From NCBI GenBank assembly GCA_018780805.1, contig JADMJD010000215.1:1-58077 (forward strand): 58,077 nucleotides of DNA, given 5' to 3'. The notes under the pieces were generated by a model, which had not been told where the DNA came from, did not search any database, and saw only the letters and a list, made by a program, of their open reading frames with translations. The DNA comes from Rubrivivax sp. Its GTDB lineage: Bacteria > Pseudomonadota > Gammaproteobacteria > Burkholderiales > Burkholderiaceae_C. Made by a program: the position numbers and the translations under genes. Position 1 is the stretch's first letter. Every line of letters begins with the position of its first letter. This document shows positions 16,192-26,299 of this stretch, piece by piece.

Positions 16192-16484
16192 GCAAGATCA
16201 ACCTGCTCCTGCTCGCGGCCCTGATCGCCAGCGCGCTGCTGCTGGTGAAGACCTCTTACGAATCGCGCCGCGTGTTTGCGCAGCTGGACCGTGCCCGCGC
16301 CGAACAACAGGGCCTGGAAGCCGAGCGCCAGCGTCTGGAGGCCGAGCGCCAGGCCCAGGCCGCGCCGCTGCGCGTGGAGCAGGTGGCGCGCAACAAACTC
16401 GAGATGCGCAACGCCACTGCGGCGGTGACGCAGTACGTGAACGACCGCGCGGCCTCGGGGTCGGTGCCGGGGGTGGTGCGGTGA
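16188..16484 (+). CDS. ftsL: Cell division protein FtsL
   Basis: A 98-residue bitopic protein with a short cytoplasmic start, one transmembrane helix (about 5-20) and a periplasmic coiled coil (about 24-60, rich in Glu, Arg, Gln and Leu). In the divisome it pairs with FtsB and FtsQ and activates FtsW-FtsI. Sequence conservation of this family is low; position between rsmH and ftsI, size and topology make the call secure. ATG overlaps the rsmH stop by 4 bases and the GTG of ftsI overlaps its stop. Confidence 0.92.
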   Translation: MSKINLLLLAALIASALLLVKTSYESRRVFAQLDRARAEQQGLEAERQRLEAERQAQAAPLRVEQVARNKLEMRNATAAVTQYVNDRAASGSVPGVVR

Positions 16485-18244
16485 GGGGCGGCAGCAATGG
16501 CGGCGGCGTGCGCAGCGTCAACTACGCCACCAGCCCGCTGCTGGCGTCCAAGACGCCGCCGGGCCGCTCGCGTTTTGTCGTCGCGCTGGTGGCCCTGGGT
16601 TTCCTGGCCCTGGCCGGGCGTGCCGTGTGGGTCCAGGTGCTGCACGCACCGTTCTACCAGGCGCAAGGTGAAAAGCGCTACGCCCACACCGAAGACGTGC
16701 CCGCCGGCCGCGGCAAGGTGCTGGACCGCCACGGCCAGCTGCTGGCCGCCAGCGTGCCGGCGCTGGACATCGCCGCCAACCCACGCGAGCTGCAGGCCAA
16801 CCCGGCGCAGCGCCAGGCCCTGGCGCGCCTGGCCGGTCTGACGCCGCGTGAGCTGGACAGCAAGCTCAAGAGTCCGGCCAAGTTCGTCTACCTGCAGCGC
16901 GCCGCCGATGCCGGCGGCAAGGCCGAGCTGCAGGCCCTGGGCCTGAAGGGCCTGACCGTCACCGACACCTGGCGCCGCAGCTACCCGGAAGGCGAGGCTG
17001 CAGCGCAGATCGTCGGTTTCACCGACCTGGAGCAGAACGGGCTGGAAGGCGTGGAGCGCCACTTCCAGGACGCGCTGCGTGGCCGCGACGGCCAGCGTGC
17101 TGTGGTGCGCGATCGCCTGGGCCGCAACGTCGAGGACATCGGCGAGCCGGTGGACCCGCAGCCCGGCCGCGACGTGACCCTCTCCATCGACGCCCGATTG
17201 CAGTCGATGGCCTACCAGCGCCTGCGCGATGCGGTGCAGGCCCACAACGCCCGCAGCGGCAGCGTGGTGATGCTGGACGCCCAGACCGGCGAGGTGCTGG
17301 TGCTGGCCAACTACCCCAGCTACGACCCCGAACGCCGCCGCAACCTGCAGCCGGCGCAGCTGCGCAACCGCGCGCTGACCGACATCTTCGAACCCGGCTC
17401 GACGATCAAGCCTTTCACGGTGGCGTTGGCGATGGAGCAGGGCGTGGCCCGTGCCAGCGACCGCTACCAGACCGACCCGGGTTTCATCACCATCACCGGC
17501 TCGACGATCCGCGACACCAAGCCGCACGGGCTGCTGACGGTGGCCGAGATCGTGCAGAAGTCCAGCAACGTCGGCACCGTCAAGCTGGCGATGCAGATGA
17601 AGCCGCGCGAGATGTGGGAGATGTATGCCGAGCTGGGCATCGGCCGCAAACCCGAGATCGAATTCCCGGGTGCGGCCACCGGCCGGCTGCGACCCTACAA
17701 AACTTGGCGCCCGATCGAACAGGCCACGATGAGCTACGGCTACGGCCTGTCGGCCAGCCTGCTGCAGCTGGCCCGCGCGTACACGGTGTTCGCCGGTAAC
17801 GGCGAGTTGCTTCCCGTGACGCTGCTCAAGCGCGAGCAGCCGGCGGTGGGCGAGCCGGTCCTCAAGGCCGAAACGGCCCAGGCGGTGCGGCAGATGCTGC
17901 AGATGTCGGCCGGCCCCGGCGGCACCGCGCCCAAGGCGCAGGCCATCGGCTACTCGGTGGGCGGCAAGACCGGCACCGCGCGCAAGCAGGAAGGCAAGAC
18001 CTACTCCACCGAAAAGTACCGCGCCTGGTTCGTGGGCCTGGCGCCCGTGGGCAACCCGCGTGTGGTGGTGGCCGTGATGGTGGACGAGCCGCGCAAGGGT
18101 GTGTACTACGGCGGCGAAATCGCCGCGCCGGTGTTCAGCCAGGTCGTGCAACAAAGCCTGCGGGCGATGGGCGTGGCGCCGGACATCGAGTTCAAGCCGG
18201 GCATCGTCACCACGCCGGGGCCGGCGGAAATCGAGAGTTTCTGA
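16481..18244 (+). CDS. ftsI: Penicillin-binding protein 3, septal transpeptidase FtsI
   Basis: A 587-residue inner-membrane transpeptidase that crosslinks septal peptidoglycan together with FtsW. It has an N-terminal membrane helix (about 28-50), a pedestal domain beginning near VPAGRGKVLDRHGQLLA, and the catalytic triad of motifs: STIK (nucleophile Ser at about 307, in FEPGSTIKPF), SSN (about 361) and KTGTA (about 497). Start is GTG at 16481, overlapping the ftsL stop. After the TGA at 18244 the operon is interrupted by 115 bases of repeat-like DNA before murE. Confidence 0.97.
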   Translation: MRGGSNGGGVRSVNYATSPLLASKTPPGRSRFVVALVALGFLALAGRAVWVQVLHAPFYQAQGEKRYAHTEDVPAGRGKVLDRHGQLLAASVPALDIAANPRELQANPAQRQALARLAGLTPRELDSKLKSPAKFVYLQRAADAGGKAELQALGLKGLTVTDTWRRSYPEGEAAAQIVGFTDLEQNGLEGVERHFQDALRGRDGQRAVVRDRLGRNVEDIGEPVDPQPGRDVTLSIDARLQSMAYQRLRDAVQAHNARSGSVVMLDAQTGEVLVLANYPSYDPERRRNLQPAQLRNRALTDIFEPGSTIKPFTVALAMEQGVARASDRYQTDPGFITITGSTIRDTKPHGLLTVAEIVQKSSNVGTVKLAMQMKPREMWEMYAELGIGRKPEIEFPGAATGRLRPYKTWRPIEQATMSYGYGLSASLLQLARAYTVFAGNGELLPVTLLKREQPAVGEPVLKAETAQAVRQMLQMSAGPGGTAPKAQAIGYSVGGKTGTARKQEGKTYSTEKYRAWFVGLAPVGNPRVVVAVMVDEPRKGVYYGGEIAAPVFSQVVQQSLRAMGVAPDIEFKPGIVTTPGPAEIESF

Positions 18245-18359
18245 TGAGCCCCCACGCTTGTCGCTACGCGCCTGCGCTGCCCCTGGGGCTCCGAAAGGGC
18301 CCATGCGGTGCCCTTGGGGCGCGTGCCCACCTTGGGGCGGCCCTGCGGAGGGCACGGTG
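18245..18359 (+). repeat. Interspersed GC-rich repeat between ftsI and murE
   Basis: This gap holds a degenerate copy of the element tandemly repeated at 152-373, in reverse orientation relative to that array. Shared blocks in order are GCCCCCA, the CGC/TGCGC-rich middle, CCCTGGGG, CCCTTGGGGC and CCTTGGGGCGGCCCTGCGG. The 3' end of the element (GCGGAGGGCACGGTG) supplies the Shine-Dalgarno sequence of murE. In an operon where neighbouring genes otherwise overlap, this is one of only two element-bearing gaps. Confidence 0.75.
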
Positions 18360-19832
18360 ATGCCGCTCACCCGCCTCAAGTCGCCTCAGGCCGCTGCGCG
18401 CTGGTTGACTTCCTGGGTCAAGGGCACGCTGCGCACCGACAGCCGGCTGGTGCAGCCTGGCGATGCTTTCATCGCCTGGCCGGGTTATGCCAACGACGGC
18501 CGCCGTTTTGTGGCGGCTGCGCTCGACGCCGGCGCCGCCACCTGCCTGGTGGAAGCCGAGGGCATCGAGGCTTTTGGCTTCGAAGACGCGCGCATCGCCG
18601 CGCTGCCGGGCCTGAAGGCCGCCACCGGCGCCATCGCACACGACTTCTACGGCCAGCCCGGCGCGCGGCTGGACATCGTGGCCACCACCGGCACCAACGG
18701 CAAGACCTCCACCGCGTGGTGGGTGGCGCAGGCGCTGACGGCGCTGGGCCGGCGCAGCGGTGTCATCGGCACCCTCGGGGTGGGGGAGCCTGGCGCGGTG
18801 GATTTCACAGGCCTGACCACACCCGACCCGGTGACCCTGCACGCCGCATTCCGCCGTTTTGCCGATGCCGGTTTTGCCGCCTGCGCGCTGGAAGCCTCGT
18901 CCATCGGGCTGGACGAACACCGGCTGGATGCGGCGCTGATCGACGTGGCGCTGTTCACCAACTTCACGCGCGACCACCTGGACTACCACGGCAGCATGGA
19001 CGCCTACTGGCAGGCCAAGCGCCAGCTCTTCAATTGGCCCGGCCTGCGCGCCGCGGTGCTCAACGTCGACGACCCGCAGGGTGCAGCGCTGGCCGAAGAG
19101 CTGGGCACGCTGGATGTGTGGACCGTGTCGGCCGAACACGTCGCCCGCCTGCGCGCCAGCAACGTGGCCTACGTCGACGGTGGCCTGGCCTTCACGCTGC
19201 ACGAACGCGATGACGCCGTGCCGGTGCGCAGCCGTTTGATCGGCGCCTACAACGTGCACAACCTGCTGGTGGTGCTGGGTGGCCTGCGGGCCCTGGGTGT
19301 GCCGCTGGCCGAAGCTGCCGCCGTGGTGCCGGGCCTGACGCCAGTGCCTGGCCGGCTGCAGCGTGTGGGTGCTGGTTCGGCTGCACCCGAGGTGGTGGTC
19401 GATTACGCCCACACGCCCGATGCGCTGGAAAAAGTGCTGGCCTCGCTGCGCCCGCTGGCGGCGGCGCGCGGCGGCCGGCTGTGGTGTGTGTTCGGCTGCG
19501 GTGGCAACCGAGACGCCAGCAAGCGCCCGCTGATGGGCGGCATCGCCGAGCGCGGCGCCGACCAGGTCATCGTCACCAGCGACAACCCGCGCCACGAGGC
19601 GCCGCAGGCCATCGTCGCGCAGATCGTCGCCGGCCTCGCACAGCCCGGCGCGGCGCAGGTGGTGGTGGACCGCCGCAGCGCCATCGCGCAGGCCGTGGCC
19701 GCTGCGGCGCCGGCCGACGTGGTGCTGCTGGCCGGCAAGGGCCACGAGGACTACCAGGAGATCGCCGGTGTCAAACACCCGTTCTCCGATGCAGAAGAAG
19801 CGCTGAAGGCGCTGCAGGAGCGCGCCACATGA
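18360..19832 (+). CDS. murE: UDP-MurNAc-tripeptide synthetase (meso-diaminopimelate adding)
   Basis: A 490-residue cytoplasmic ligase that adds the third amino acid of the peptidoglycan stem. The P-loop is TTGTNGKTST (about 108-117); central domain motifs are ALEASSIGLDEHRL and TNFTRDHLDYHG; the C-terminal SDNPRHEAP contains the DNPR signature of enzymes that use meso-diaminopimelate. ATG at 18360 follows a GGAGG-like sequence contributed by the repeat element; a GTG one codon earlier is possible. Its stop overlaps murF (ATGATG). Confidence 0.97.
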   Translation: MPLTRLKSPQAAARWLTSWVKGTLRTDSRLVQPGDAFIAWPGYANDGRRFVAAALDAGAATCLVEAEGIEAFGFEDARIAALPGLKAATGAIAHDFYGQPGARLDIVATTGTNGKTSTAWWVAQALTALGRRSGVIGTLGVGEPGAVDFTGLTTPDPVTLHAAFRRFADAGFAACALEASSIGLDEHRLDAALIDVALFTNFTRDHLDYHGSMDAYWQAKRQLFNWPGLRAAVLNVDDPQGAALAEELGTLDVWTVSAEHVARLRASNVAYVDGGLAFTLHERDDAVPVRSRLIGAYNVHNLLVVLGGLRALGVPLAEAAAVVPGLTPVPGRLQRVGAGSAAPEVVVDYAHTPDALEKVLASLRPLAAARGGRLWCVFGCGGNRDASKRPLMGGIAERGADQVIVTSDNPRHEAPQAIVAQIVAGLAQPGAAQVVVDRRSAIAQAVAAAAPADVVLLAGKGHEDYQEIAGVKHPFSDAEEALKALQERAT

Positions 19833-21193
19833 TGACCCTGGGCACGGCCCTCGCCCTGCTGCCGGCTGCACGCCTGCATGGTGATGCCAACACGCGCATC
19901 CTGCGTGTGCACACCGATTCGCGCACGCTGCAGCCCGGTGATCTGTTTGTCGCGCTGAAGGGCGAACGTTTCGACGCACACAGCTTTCTGCCCGATGCCC
20001 AACGCGCCGGCGCCGTGGCCGTGCTGGCCGAACGTGGCATCGAGACCAGTGGCCTGCCCGGCCTGCAGGTGGCCGATGCGCTGCTGGCGTTGCAGGCCCT
20101 GGCGCGCGGCTGGCGCGCCGGCCTGATGCTGCCGCTGATCGCCATCACCGGCAGCAACGGCAAGACCACGGTCACGCAGATGGTCGCGTCCATGCTGCGT
20201 GCCTGGGTGGGTGACGGGGCCCTGGCCACCGCCGGCAACTACAACAACCACATCGGCGCGCCGCTGACCCTGCTGCGCCTGAGCGGCACCACACGCGCCG
20301 CGGTGGTGGAGCTGGGCATGAACCACCCGGGCGAGATCGCCGAGCTGGCCGTATTGGCCGCACCCACCGTGGCCCTGGTCAACAACGCGCAGCGTGAACA
20401 CCAGGAGTTCATGCACACGCTGGAAGCCGTGGCGCTGGAAAACGGCAGTGTGTTCGACGCGCTGCCGCCGGCCGGCACCGCGGTGTTCCCGGCCGACGAT
20501 GCCTTCACGCCGCTGTGGCGAGAGCTGGCGGGCGCCCGCCACGTGTCCACCTTCGGCCCGGGCGGTGACGTGGCCGCCGAAGCCACCTGGGCGCTGGACC
20601 ACTGGGCGCTGCAGCTGCACACGCCGCGGGGTGAGGCCAGCACCATGCTGCACGTGGCAGGTGCCCACAACGTGCGCAACGCACTCGCCGCCACGGCCTG
20701 CGCGCTGGCGGCCGGCGCGCCGCTGGCCGCCGTGGCCGCTGGGCTGCGGGCCTTCGTGCCCGTCAAGGGCCGCTCGGCCGCCCAGCGCCTGCACTGGCGC
20801 GGCCAGGACATCACGCTGGTCGACGACAGCTACAACGCCAACCCCGATTCCGTGCGCGCCGCGATCGATGTGCTGGCCAGCCTGCCCGGCCCGCGCTGGT
20901 TGTTGCTGGGCGACATGGGCGAGGTGGGCGACCAAGGCCCCGCCTTCCACGCCGAGATCGGCCGCTTTGCGCAGCAGCGCGGGCTCGACAACTTCTGGTG
21001 CGCCGGCCAAGCCTGCGCCGAAGCCGCGGCGGCCTACGGCGCTGGCGCGCGCCACTACGCCGAGGTGCCGGCGCTGCTGGCGGCGCTGGCCGATGCCCCG
21101 GCCGCCGCGTCGGTGCTGGTGAAGGGCTCGCGTTTCATGCAGATGGAGCGTGTGGTGCAGGCCTTGCGCGCGGAGGGCACGGCATGCTCCTGA
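19829..21193 (+). CDS. murF: UDP-MurNAc-pentapeptide synthetase (D-Ala-D-Ala adding)
   Basis: A 454-residue ATP-dependent ligase that completes the cytoplasmic pentapeptide precursor with D-Ala-D-Ala. Motifs: [15 protein letters not shown]-loop [10 protein letters not shown] (about 109-118), [32 protein letters not shown] and [10 protein letters not shown]. Two successive ATG codons (19829, 19832) could start it; the first overlaps the murE stop. The end overlaps mraY by 10 bases. Confidence 0.97.
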   Translation: MMTLGTALALLPAARLHGDANTRILRVHTDSRTLQPGDLFVALKGERFDAHSFLPDAQRAGAVAVLAERGIETSGLPGLQVADALLALQALARGWRAGLMLPLIAITGSNGKTTVTQMVASMLRAWVGDGALATAGNYNNHIGAPLTLLRLSGTTRAAVVELGMNHPGEIAELAVLAAPTVALVNNAQREHQEFMHTLEAVALENGSVFDALPPAGTAVFPADDAFTPLWRELAGARHVSTFGPGGDVAAEATWALDHWALQLHTPRGEASTMLHVAGAHNVRNALAATACALAAGAPLAAVAAGLRAFVPVKGRSAAQRLHWRGQDITLVDDSYNANPDSVRAAIDVLASLPGPRWLLLGDMGEVGDQGPAFHAEIGRFAQQRGLDNFWCAGQACAEAAAAYGAGARHYAEVPALLAALADAPAAASVLVKGSRFMQMERVVQALRAEGTACS

Positions 21194-22365
21194 GCCTCAC
21201 CCAATGGCTGCTGCAGCAGTACCCGGAGCAGCTGGGTTTCCTGCGTGTGTTCCAGTACCTCACCTTCCGCGCCGTGCTGGCCGCGTTGACGGCGCTGCTG
21301 ATCGGCCTGGCCTTCGGGCCCTGGGTCATCCGCCGCCTGACCGAGCTGAAGATCGGCCAGCCCATCCGCGAGTACGGCGTGGCCACCCACCTGGCCAAAC
21401 GTGGCACACCCACGATGGGCGGCGTGCTGATCCTCATCGGCATCGGTGTGTCGACGCTGCTGTGGTTCGACTGGAGCAACCGTTTTGTCTGGATCGTGAT
21501 GCTGGTCACCTTCGGTTTCGGTGCCATCGGCTGGGTGGACGATTGGCGCAAGGTGGTCAACAAAAATCCCGAGGGCATGCGTTCGGCCGAGAAGTACTTC
21601 TGGCAAAGCATGATCGGTCTGATCGCGGCGCTGTACCTGGCCTTCAGTGTGTCGGAGACCAGCAACCTGCGCGTGCTGGAGCTGTTCCTGCGCTGGGTGA
21701 CCAGCGGATTCAGCAACGAGCTGCCGCCCAAGGCCGACCTGATGGTGCCGTTTTTCAAGACCATCAGCTACCCGCTGGGCGTGTTCGGCTTCATCGCACT
21801 GACCTACTTCGTCATCGTCGGCGCCAGCAACGCCGTCAACCTCACCGACGGGTTGGACGGCCTGGCCATCATGCCGGTGGTGATGGTGGGCTCGGCTTTG
21901 GGCATCTTTGCCTACATCGTCGGCAACGCCAACTTCAGCCGTTACCTGCTGTTCCCCTACATCCCCGGGGCGGGTGAGTTGTTGATCTTCTGCGCCGCAA
22001 TGGCCGGGGCTGGCCTGGCCTTCTTGTGGTTCAACGCGCACCCGGCGCAGGTGTTCATGGGCGACGTGGGCGCGCTGTCGCTGGGCGGTGCCCTGGGCAC
22101 CATCGCCGTCATCACACGCCAGGAGATCGTGCTCGGCATCATGGGCGGCGTCTTCGTGCTGGAGGCGCTGTCGGTGATGGTGCAGGTGGGCTGGTTCAAG
22201 TACACCAAGAAAAAGACCGGCACCGGCCAGCGTGTGCTGCTGATGGCGCCGCTGCACCACCACTTCGAGAAAAAAGGCTGGGCTGAAACGCAGGTGGTCG
22301 TGCGCTTCTGGATCATCACGATGCTGCTGTGCCTGGTCGGCCTGGCGAGCCTAAAGCTGCGGTGA
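21184..22365 (+). CDS. mraY: Phospho-MurNAc-pentapeptide transferase MraY
   Basis: A 393-residue polytopic membrane enzyme that loads phospho-MurNAc-pentapeptide onto undecaprenyl phosphate, making lipid I. Family signatures are [11 protein letters not shown], the catalytic Asp pair in [35 protein letters not shown] and [12 protein letters not shown] near the end. Length and hydrophobic pattern (about ten helices) are normal. Its TGA shares a base with the murD ATG. Confidence 0.98.
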   Translation: MLLSLTQWLLQQYPEQLGFLRVFQYLTFRAVLAALTALLIGLAFGPWVIRRLTELKIGQPIREYGVATHLAKRGTPTMGGVLILIGIGVSTLLWFDWSNRFVWIVMLVTFGFGAIGWVDDWRKVVNKNPEGMRSAEKYFWQSMIGLIAALYLAFSVSETSNLRVLELFLRWVTSGFSNELPPKADLMVPFFKTISYPLGVFGFIALTYFVIVGASNAVNLTDGLDGLAIMPVVMVGSALGIFAYIVGNANFSRYLLFPYIPGAGELLIFCAAMAGAGLAFLWFNAHPAQVFMGDVGALSLGGALGTIAVITRQEIVLGIMGGVFVLEALSVMVQVGWFKYTKKKTGTGQRVLLMAPLHHHFEKKGWAETQVVVRFWIITMLLCLVGLASLKLR

Positions 22366-23891
22366 TGGACTTTCTCAAAGACCTCCCCGTCCTCGTGCTC
22401 GGCCTGGGCGATTCCGGCCTGGCCATGGCGCGCTGGTGCCTGCGCCACGGCGCGCGGGTGCAGGTCTGGGATTCGCGTTCAGAGCCGCCGCACGCCGCCG
22501 CGCTGGGCGATGCCGCGCAGCGCCTCACCGGCCCGCTGGATGCCGCGCTGGCCGCGGACGTGAAGTTGGTGCTCAAGAGCCCCGGCCTGGCCCCGCACGA
22601 TCAACGCATCGCGCCGCTGCTGCAGGCTGCGCGTGCACGCGGCGTGGCGGTGCTGAACGAGCTGGACCTGTTCACCCGCGCGCTGGCGGAACTGAAAGCC
22701 GGTGCGGAAGCGCCGTACACGCCGCAGGTGCTGGCCATCACCGGCACCAACGGCAAGACCACGGTGACGGCGATGACCTCCTTGCTGGTGGCGCGCACCG
22801 GCCAACGTGTGGCCACCGCCGGCAACATCGGCCCCACCTTGCTGGACACGCTGACGGCGCAGCTGGACGGCCCCGTGGAAGAACGCGCCCAGGTCTGGGT
22901 GCTGGAGCTGTCCAGCTTTCAACTCCACGGTGTGGCCGGCTTCGAACCCGCCGCCGCCGCCGTGCTGAACCTGACGCAGGACCACCTGGACTGGCACGGC
23001 AGCATGCAGGCCTACGGCGACGCCAAGGCACGCATCTTCGGCACGCAGGCGCTGATGGTGATCAACGCCGACGATCCGTTGGTCGCCGCGATGGTGCCGG
23101 TGCCGGTCATCCCCAAGGGCCGCAAGACGCCGGTGGAAGCGCCCCGCGCCGTCTGCCGCTTCAGCCTGCAGGCGCCGCAGCACGCGGGTGACTTCGGCCT
23201 GGTGGTCGAAAACGGCATGGCCTGGCTGGTGCGTGCGCTGCCGGCCGACGAGACCATCAAACGCAAGAAGGGCGAAGCCGATGAGATCCACCTGCAGCGC
23301 CTGATGCCGGCCGACGCGCTGCGGGTGCGCGGCCGCCACAACGCCGCCAACGCGCTGGCCGCGCTGGCCCTGGCCACCGCCATCGGCTGCCCGCTGGCAC
23401 CGATGCTGCACGGCCTGCGTGAATACACCGGCGAACCGCACCGCGTGGAGCCGGTTGGCAGCATCGGTGGCATCGAAGCCTTCGACGACAGCAAGGGCAC
23501 CAACGTCGGTGCCACCGTGGCTGCGCTCGAAGGTCTGGGGGCCGATCTGGCGCCGGGCCGCATCGTCGTCATCCTGGGCGGTGACGGCAAGGGGCAGGAT
23601 TTCAGCCCGCTGGTCGCGCCGGTGCAGCGTTTTGTGCGCGCCGTGGCGCTGATCGGGCGCGACGCCGGCACCATCGGCCAGGCCCTGCAAGACACCGGCG
23701 TGACGATGGCGACACTGGCCACGCTGCCCGAAGCCACGGCCTGGTGCTTCGGCCAGGCCTTGCCGGGTGACGCCGTGCTGCTGTCGCCGGCCTGCGCCAG
23801 CCTGGACATGTTCCGGAACTACGGCCACCGCGCCGAGGTGTTCGTGGGCGCCGTGCGCGACCTGGCCCTGGCCCGTGGGGAGGCGGCCTGA
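22365..23891 (+). CDS. murD: UDP-MurNAc-L-Ala:D-Glu ligase MurD
   Basis: A 508-residue ligase adding D-glutamate to UDP-MurNAc-L-Ala. The Rossmann-like start [17 protein letters not shown]-loop [10 protein letters not shown] (about 125-134), [30 protein letters not shown] and [11 protein letters not shown] are all present. It is somewhat longer than the roughly 440 residues usual in enterobacteria, largely because of inserts around 205-270 and 285-320, which is common in this order. TGATG junctions couple it to mraY and ftsW. Confidence 0.97.
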   Translation: MDFLKDLPVLVLGLGDSGLAMARWCLRHGARVQVWDSRSEPPHAAALGDAAQRLTGPLDAALAADVKLVLKSPGLAPHDQRIAPLLQAARARGVAVLNELDLFTRALAELKAGAEAPYTPQVLAITGTNGKTTVTAMTSLLVARTGQRVATAGNIGPTLLDTLTAQLDGPVEERAQVWVLELSSFQLHGVAGFEPAAAAVLNLTQDHLDWHGSMQAYGDAKARIFGTQALMVINADDPLVAAMVPVPVIPKGRKTPVEAPRAVCRFSLQAPQHAGDFGLVVENGMAWLVRALPADETIKRKKGEADEIHLQRLMPADALRVRGRHNAANALAALALATAIGCPLAPMLHGLREYTGEPHRVEPVGSIGGIEAFDDSKGTNVGATVAALEGLGADLAPGRIVVILGGDGKGQDFSPLVAPVQRFVRAVALIGRDAGTIGQALQDTGVTMATLATLPEATAWCFGQALPGDAVLLSPACASLDMFRNYGHRAEVFVGAVRDLALARGEAA

Positions 23892-25141
23892 TGGTCGCGC
23901 TGCCCATGAAAAATTGGCTGGAAGCGCTGCGTGAATGGATCGCCGCTCTTCGCGGGCCGCAGCGCCTGCCGGTGCGCGACGGCCTGCGCAGCGCACCGGC
24001 GCAGCCGCTGCTGGCCTTCGACCGCACCCTGGTGCTGGTGGCGCTGGCGCTCATCGTCTTCGGCCTGGTGATGGTGTATTCGGCCTCCATCGCGCTGCCC
24101 GACAGCCGCAAGTTCGCGGCCTACAGCCCCACCTATTTTTTGATGCGTCACGTGATGGCGGTGGCCATCGGCACCGTGGTGGCCTTTGCCGTGGTGCAGG
24201 TCCCCATCGCGGTCTGGGAAAAACACGCGCCGCTGGTGTTCGTGCTGGCGCTGCTGCTGCTGGTGCTGGTGCTGCTGCCCTTCGTCGGCAAGGTGGTCAA
24301 CTTTTCGCGCCGCTGGATCCCGCTGGGTTTCATGATGTTCCAGCCATCCGAGTTGGCCAAGCTGGCGATTGCGATGTACGCCGCCAGCTACATGGTGCGG
24401 CGCATGGACACACGCGAGAACTTCTTCCGCGCCGTCTGGCCCATGGTGGTGGCCGTGGCCTTCACCGGCGCGCTGCTGCTGCGCCAGCCCGACATGGGCG
24501 CCTTCATCGTGATCGCGACCATCGCGATGGGTGTGCTGTTCCTGGGCGGTGTCAACGCCCGCATGTTCTTCCTGATCGTGGCGGTGATCGTGGCCACCTT
24601 CGCCGTCATCATCGCCTTCGACGACCTGCGCCGCGAGCGCATCTTTGCCTACCTGGACCCCTGGGACCCGAAGTACGTGCAGGGCAAGGCCTACCAGCTG
24701 ACCCATTCGCTCATCGCCTTCGGCCGCGGTGAGTGGTTCGGCCAGGGCCTGGGGGCGAGCGTCGAAAAGCTGCACTACCTGCCCGAGGCGCACACCGACT
24801 TCCTGCTCGCCGTGATCGGTGAGGAGCTGGGCCTGTTGGGCGTGTTGACCGTGGTCGGCAGCTTCTTCTGGCTGGTGCGCCGCATCTTCGTCATCGGCCG
24901 CCAGGCCATCGCGCTGGACCGCGTGTTCGCCGGCCTGATGGTGCAAGGCATCGGCATCTGGTTCGCCGGCCAGGGCTTCATCAACATGGGTGTCAACCTG
25001 GGCCTGCTGCCCACCAAGGGCCTGACACTGCCGCTGATGAGCTTCGGCGGCTCAGCCATGTTGTTGAACCTGATCGCGCTGGCCATGGTGATCCGCGTCG
25101 ACATGGAAACAAGGTCGCTGATGAAGGGAGGCCGGGCATGA
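23891..25141 (+). CDS. ftsW: Septal peptidoglycan glycosyltransferase FtsW
   Basis: A 416-residue SEDS-family membrane protein with about ten helices that polymerises septal glycan strands with FtsI. Signature segments: [14 protein letters not shown] in helix 1, [49 protein letters not shown] with the catalytic Asp just after in HTDF, and [19 protein letters not shown]. The N-terminus has a 45-residue cytoplasmic stretch before helix 1. ATG at 23891 overlaps the murD stop; an internal ATG at 23906 is a weaker alternative. Confidence 0.96.
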   Translation: MVALPMKNWLEALREWIAALRGPQRLPVRDGLRSAPAQPLLAFDRTLVLVALALIVFGLVMVYSASIALPDSRKFAAYSPTYFLMRHVMAVAIGTVVAFAVVQVPIAVWEKHAPLVFVLALLLLVLVLLPFVGKVVNFSRRWIPLGFMMFQPSELAKLAIAMYAASYMVRRMDTRENFFRAVWPMVVAVAFTGALLLRQPDMGAFIVIATIAMGVLFLGGVNARMFFLIVAVIVATFAVIIAFDDLRRERIFAYLDPWDPKYVQGKAYQLTHSLIAFGRGEWFGQGLGASVEKLHYLPEAHTDFLLAVIGEELGLLGVLTVVGSFFWLVRRIFVIGRQAIALDRVFAGLMVQGIGIWFAGQGFINMGVNLGLLPTKGLTLPLMSFGGSAMLLNLIALAMVIRVDMETRSLMKGGRA

Positions 25142-26211
25142 GCCGCCACCTCGTCGTCATGGCGGCCGGCACGGGTGGGCATGTCATTCCTGGCCTGGCC
25201 GTGGCGCGCGAGATGCAAAAGCGCGGCTGGTCCGTCAGCTGGCTGGGCACACGCAGCGGCATGGAGACCACGCTGGTGCCGCCCACCGGCATCCCGCTGG
25301 ACAGCATCGGTTTCAACGGCCTGCGTGGCAAGGGCGCGCTGCACACGCTCACCGGCGGCCTGCGGCTGCTGAAGGCCTTCTGGGATTGCCTGCAGATCCT
25401 GCGCCGGCGCGGCACCACGGCCGTGCTGGGCATGGGCGGCTATGTGTGTTTCCCCGGCGGTTTGATGGCCTCGCTGCTGAACAAACCCCTGGTGCTGGTG
25501 AACGCCGATGCCGCGCTGCTGATGAGCAACCGCGCGCTGCTGCCGGTGGCCGACCGTGTGGCCTTCGGCTTCGAAGGGGCGGACGCGCGCAAGACCAAAC
25601 AGGCGGTCGTCACCGGCAACCCGGTGCGCAGCGAAATCGAAAATCTGCCCGCCCCGGCGGAACGTTTTGCCGGCCGCAGCGGCCCGTTGCAGCTGCTGGT
25701 GGTGGGCGGCAGCCTGGGCGCGCAGGCGCTCAACCAGGCCGTGCCGGCGGCGCTGGCGCTGATCCCGGCTGCGCAGCGCCCGTTCGTCACGCACCAGACC
25801 GGCAACGCCCACCACGCCGCCGTCGCCACGGCCTATGCCGACGCCGGTGTAGAGGCCGAGATCCTGCCCTTCATCGACGACATGGCCGCGCGCCTGGCGG
25901 CCTGTGACCTGATGTTGTGCCGCGCCGGCGCCGGCACCGTCAGCGAGCTGTGTGCTGCCGGTGTGCCCGGCCTGCTGGTGCCGCTGATCGTCAGCACCAC
26001 CGCGCACCAGCGCGACAACGCCGAGCACCTGGCCCAGGCCGGTGCCGGCATCCACCTGCCGCAATCGCAGCTGACGCCGCAGGCGCTGGCCGATGCGCTG
26101 CAGAAACTCGACCGCAACACCCTGCTCACCATGGCCCAGAAAGCCCGCGCGATGGCCCGGCCACAAGCCGCTGCCCGCGTGGCCGATGAAATCGAGGCTT
26201 TGATCAAATGA
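25138..26211 (+). CDS. murG: Lipid II synthase MurG
   Basis: A 357-residue GT-B glycosyltransferase at the inner face of the membrane that adds GlcNAc to lipid I. The N-terminal loop [15 protein letters not shown] and the [11 protein letters not shown] loop bind the lipid-linked acceptor; the C-terminal [23 protein letters not shown] and [11 protein letters not shown] bind UDP-GlcNAc. It overlaps the ftsW stop (ATGA). A repeat-bearing gap of 88 bases separates it from murC. Confidence 0.97.
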   Translation: MSRHLVVMAAGTGGHVIPGLAVAREMQKRGWSVSWLGTRSGMETTLVPPTGIPLDSIGFNGLRGKGALHTLTGGLRLLKAFWDCLQILRRRGTTAVLGMGGYVCFPGGLMASLLNKPLVLVNADAALLMSNRALLPVADRVAFGFEGADARKTKQAVVTGNPVRSEIENLPAPAERFAGRSGPLQLLVVGGSLGAQALNQAVPAALALIPAAQRPFVTHQTGNAHHAAVATAYADAGVEAEILPFIDDMAARLAACDLMLCRAGAGTVSELCAAGVPGLLVPLIVSTTAHQRDNAEHLAQAGAGIHLPQSQLTPQALADALQKLDRNTLLTMAQKARAMARPQAAARVADEIEALIK

Positions 26212-26299
26212 ACAAGGCCCCCCAGCTCCAGGCTGTCGCCTTCCGCTACCCCCTGAGGGGGCCGTGGGCTCCTTTGGGACGGCCCGGCAGGAGCCCGTT
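26212..26299 (+). repeat. Interspersed GC-rich repeat between murG and murC
   Basis: A second degenerate copy of the 152-373 element in the same orientation as the one before murE. Blocks in order: GGCCCCCCAGCTC, CGCCTTCCGC, the inverted repeat CCCCCTGAGGGGG, then CCTTTGGGACGGCCCGGCAGGAG. The final AGGAG lies 6 bases before the murC ATG and serves as its Shine-Dalgarno. It fills essentially the whole intergenic gap. Confidence 0.78.

Noticed and set aside
16256..18379. A 707-codon minus-strand frame opposite ftsI
   Set aside because: It is antisense to a secure gene, has no recognisable domain and shows the compositional signature of a shadow frame.
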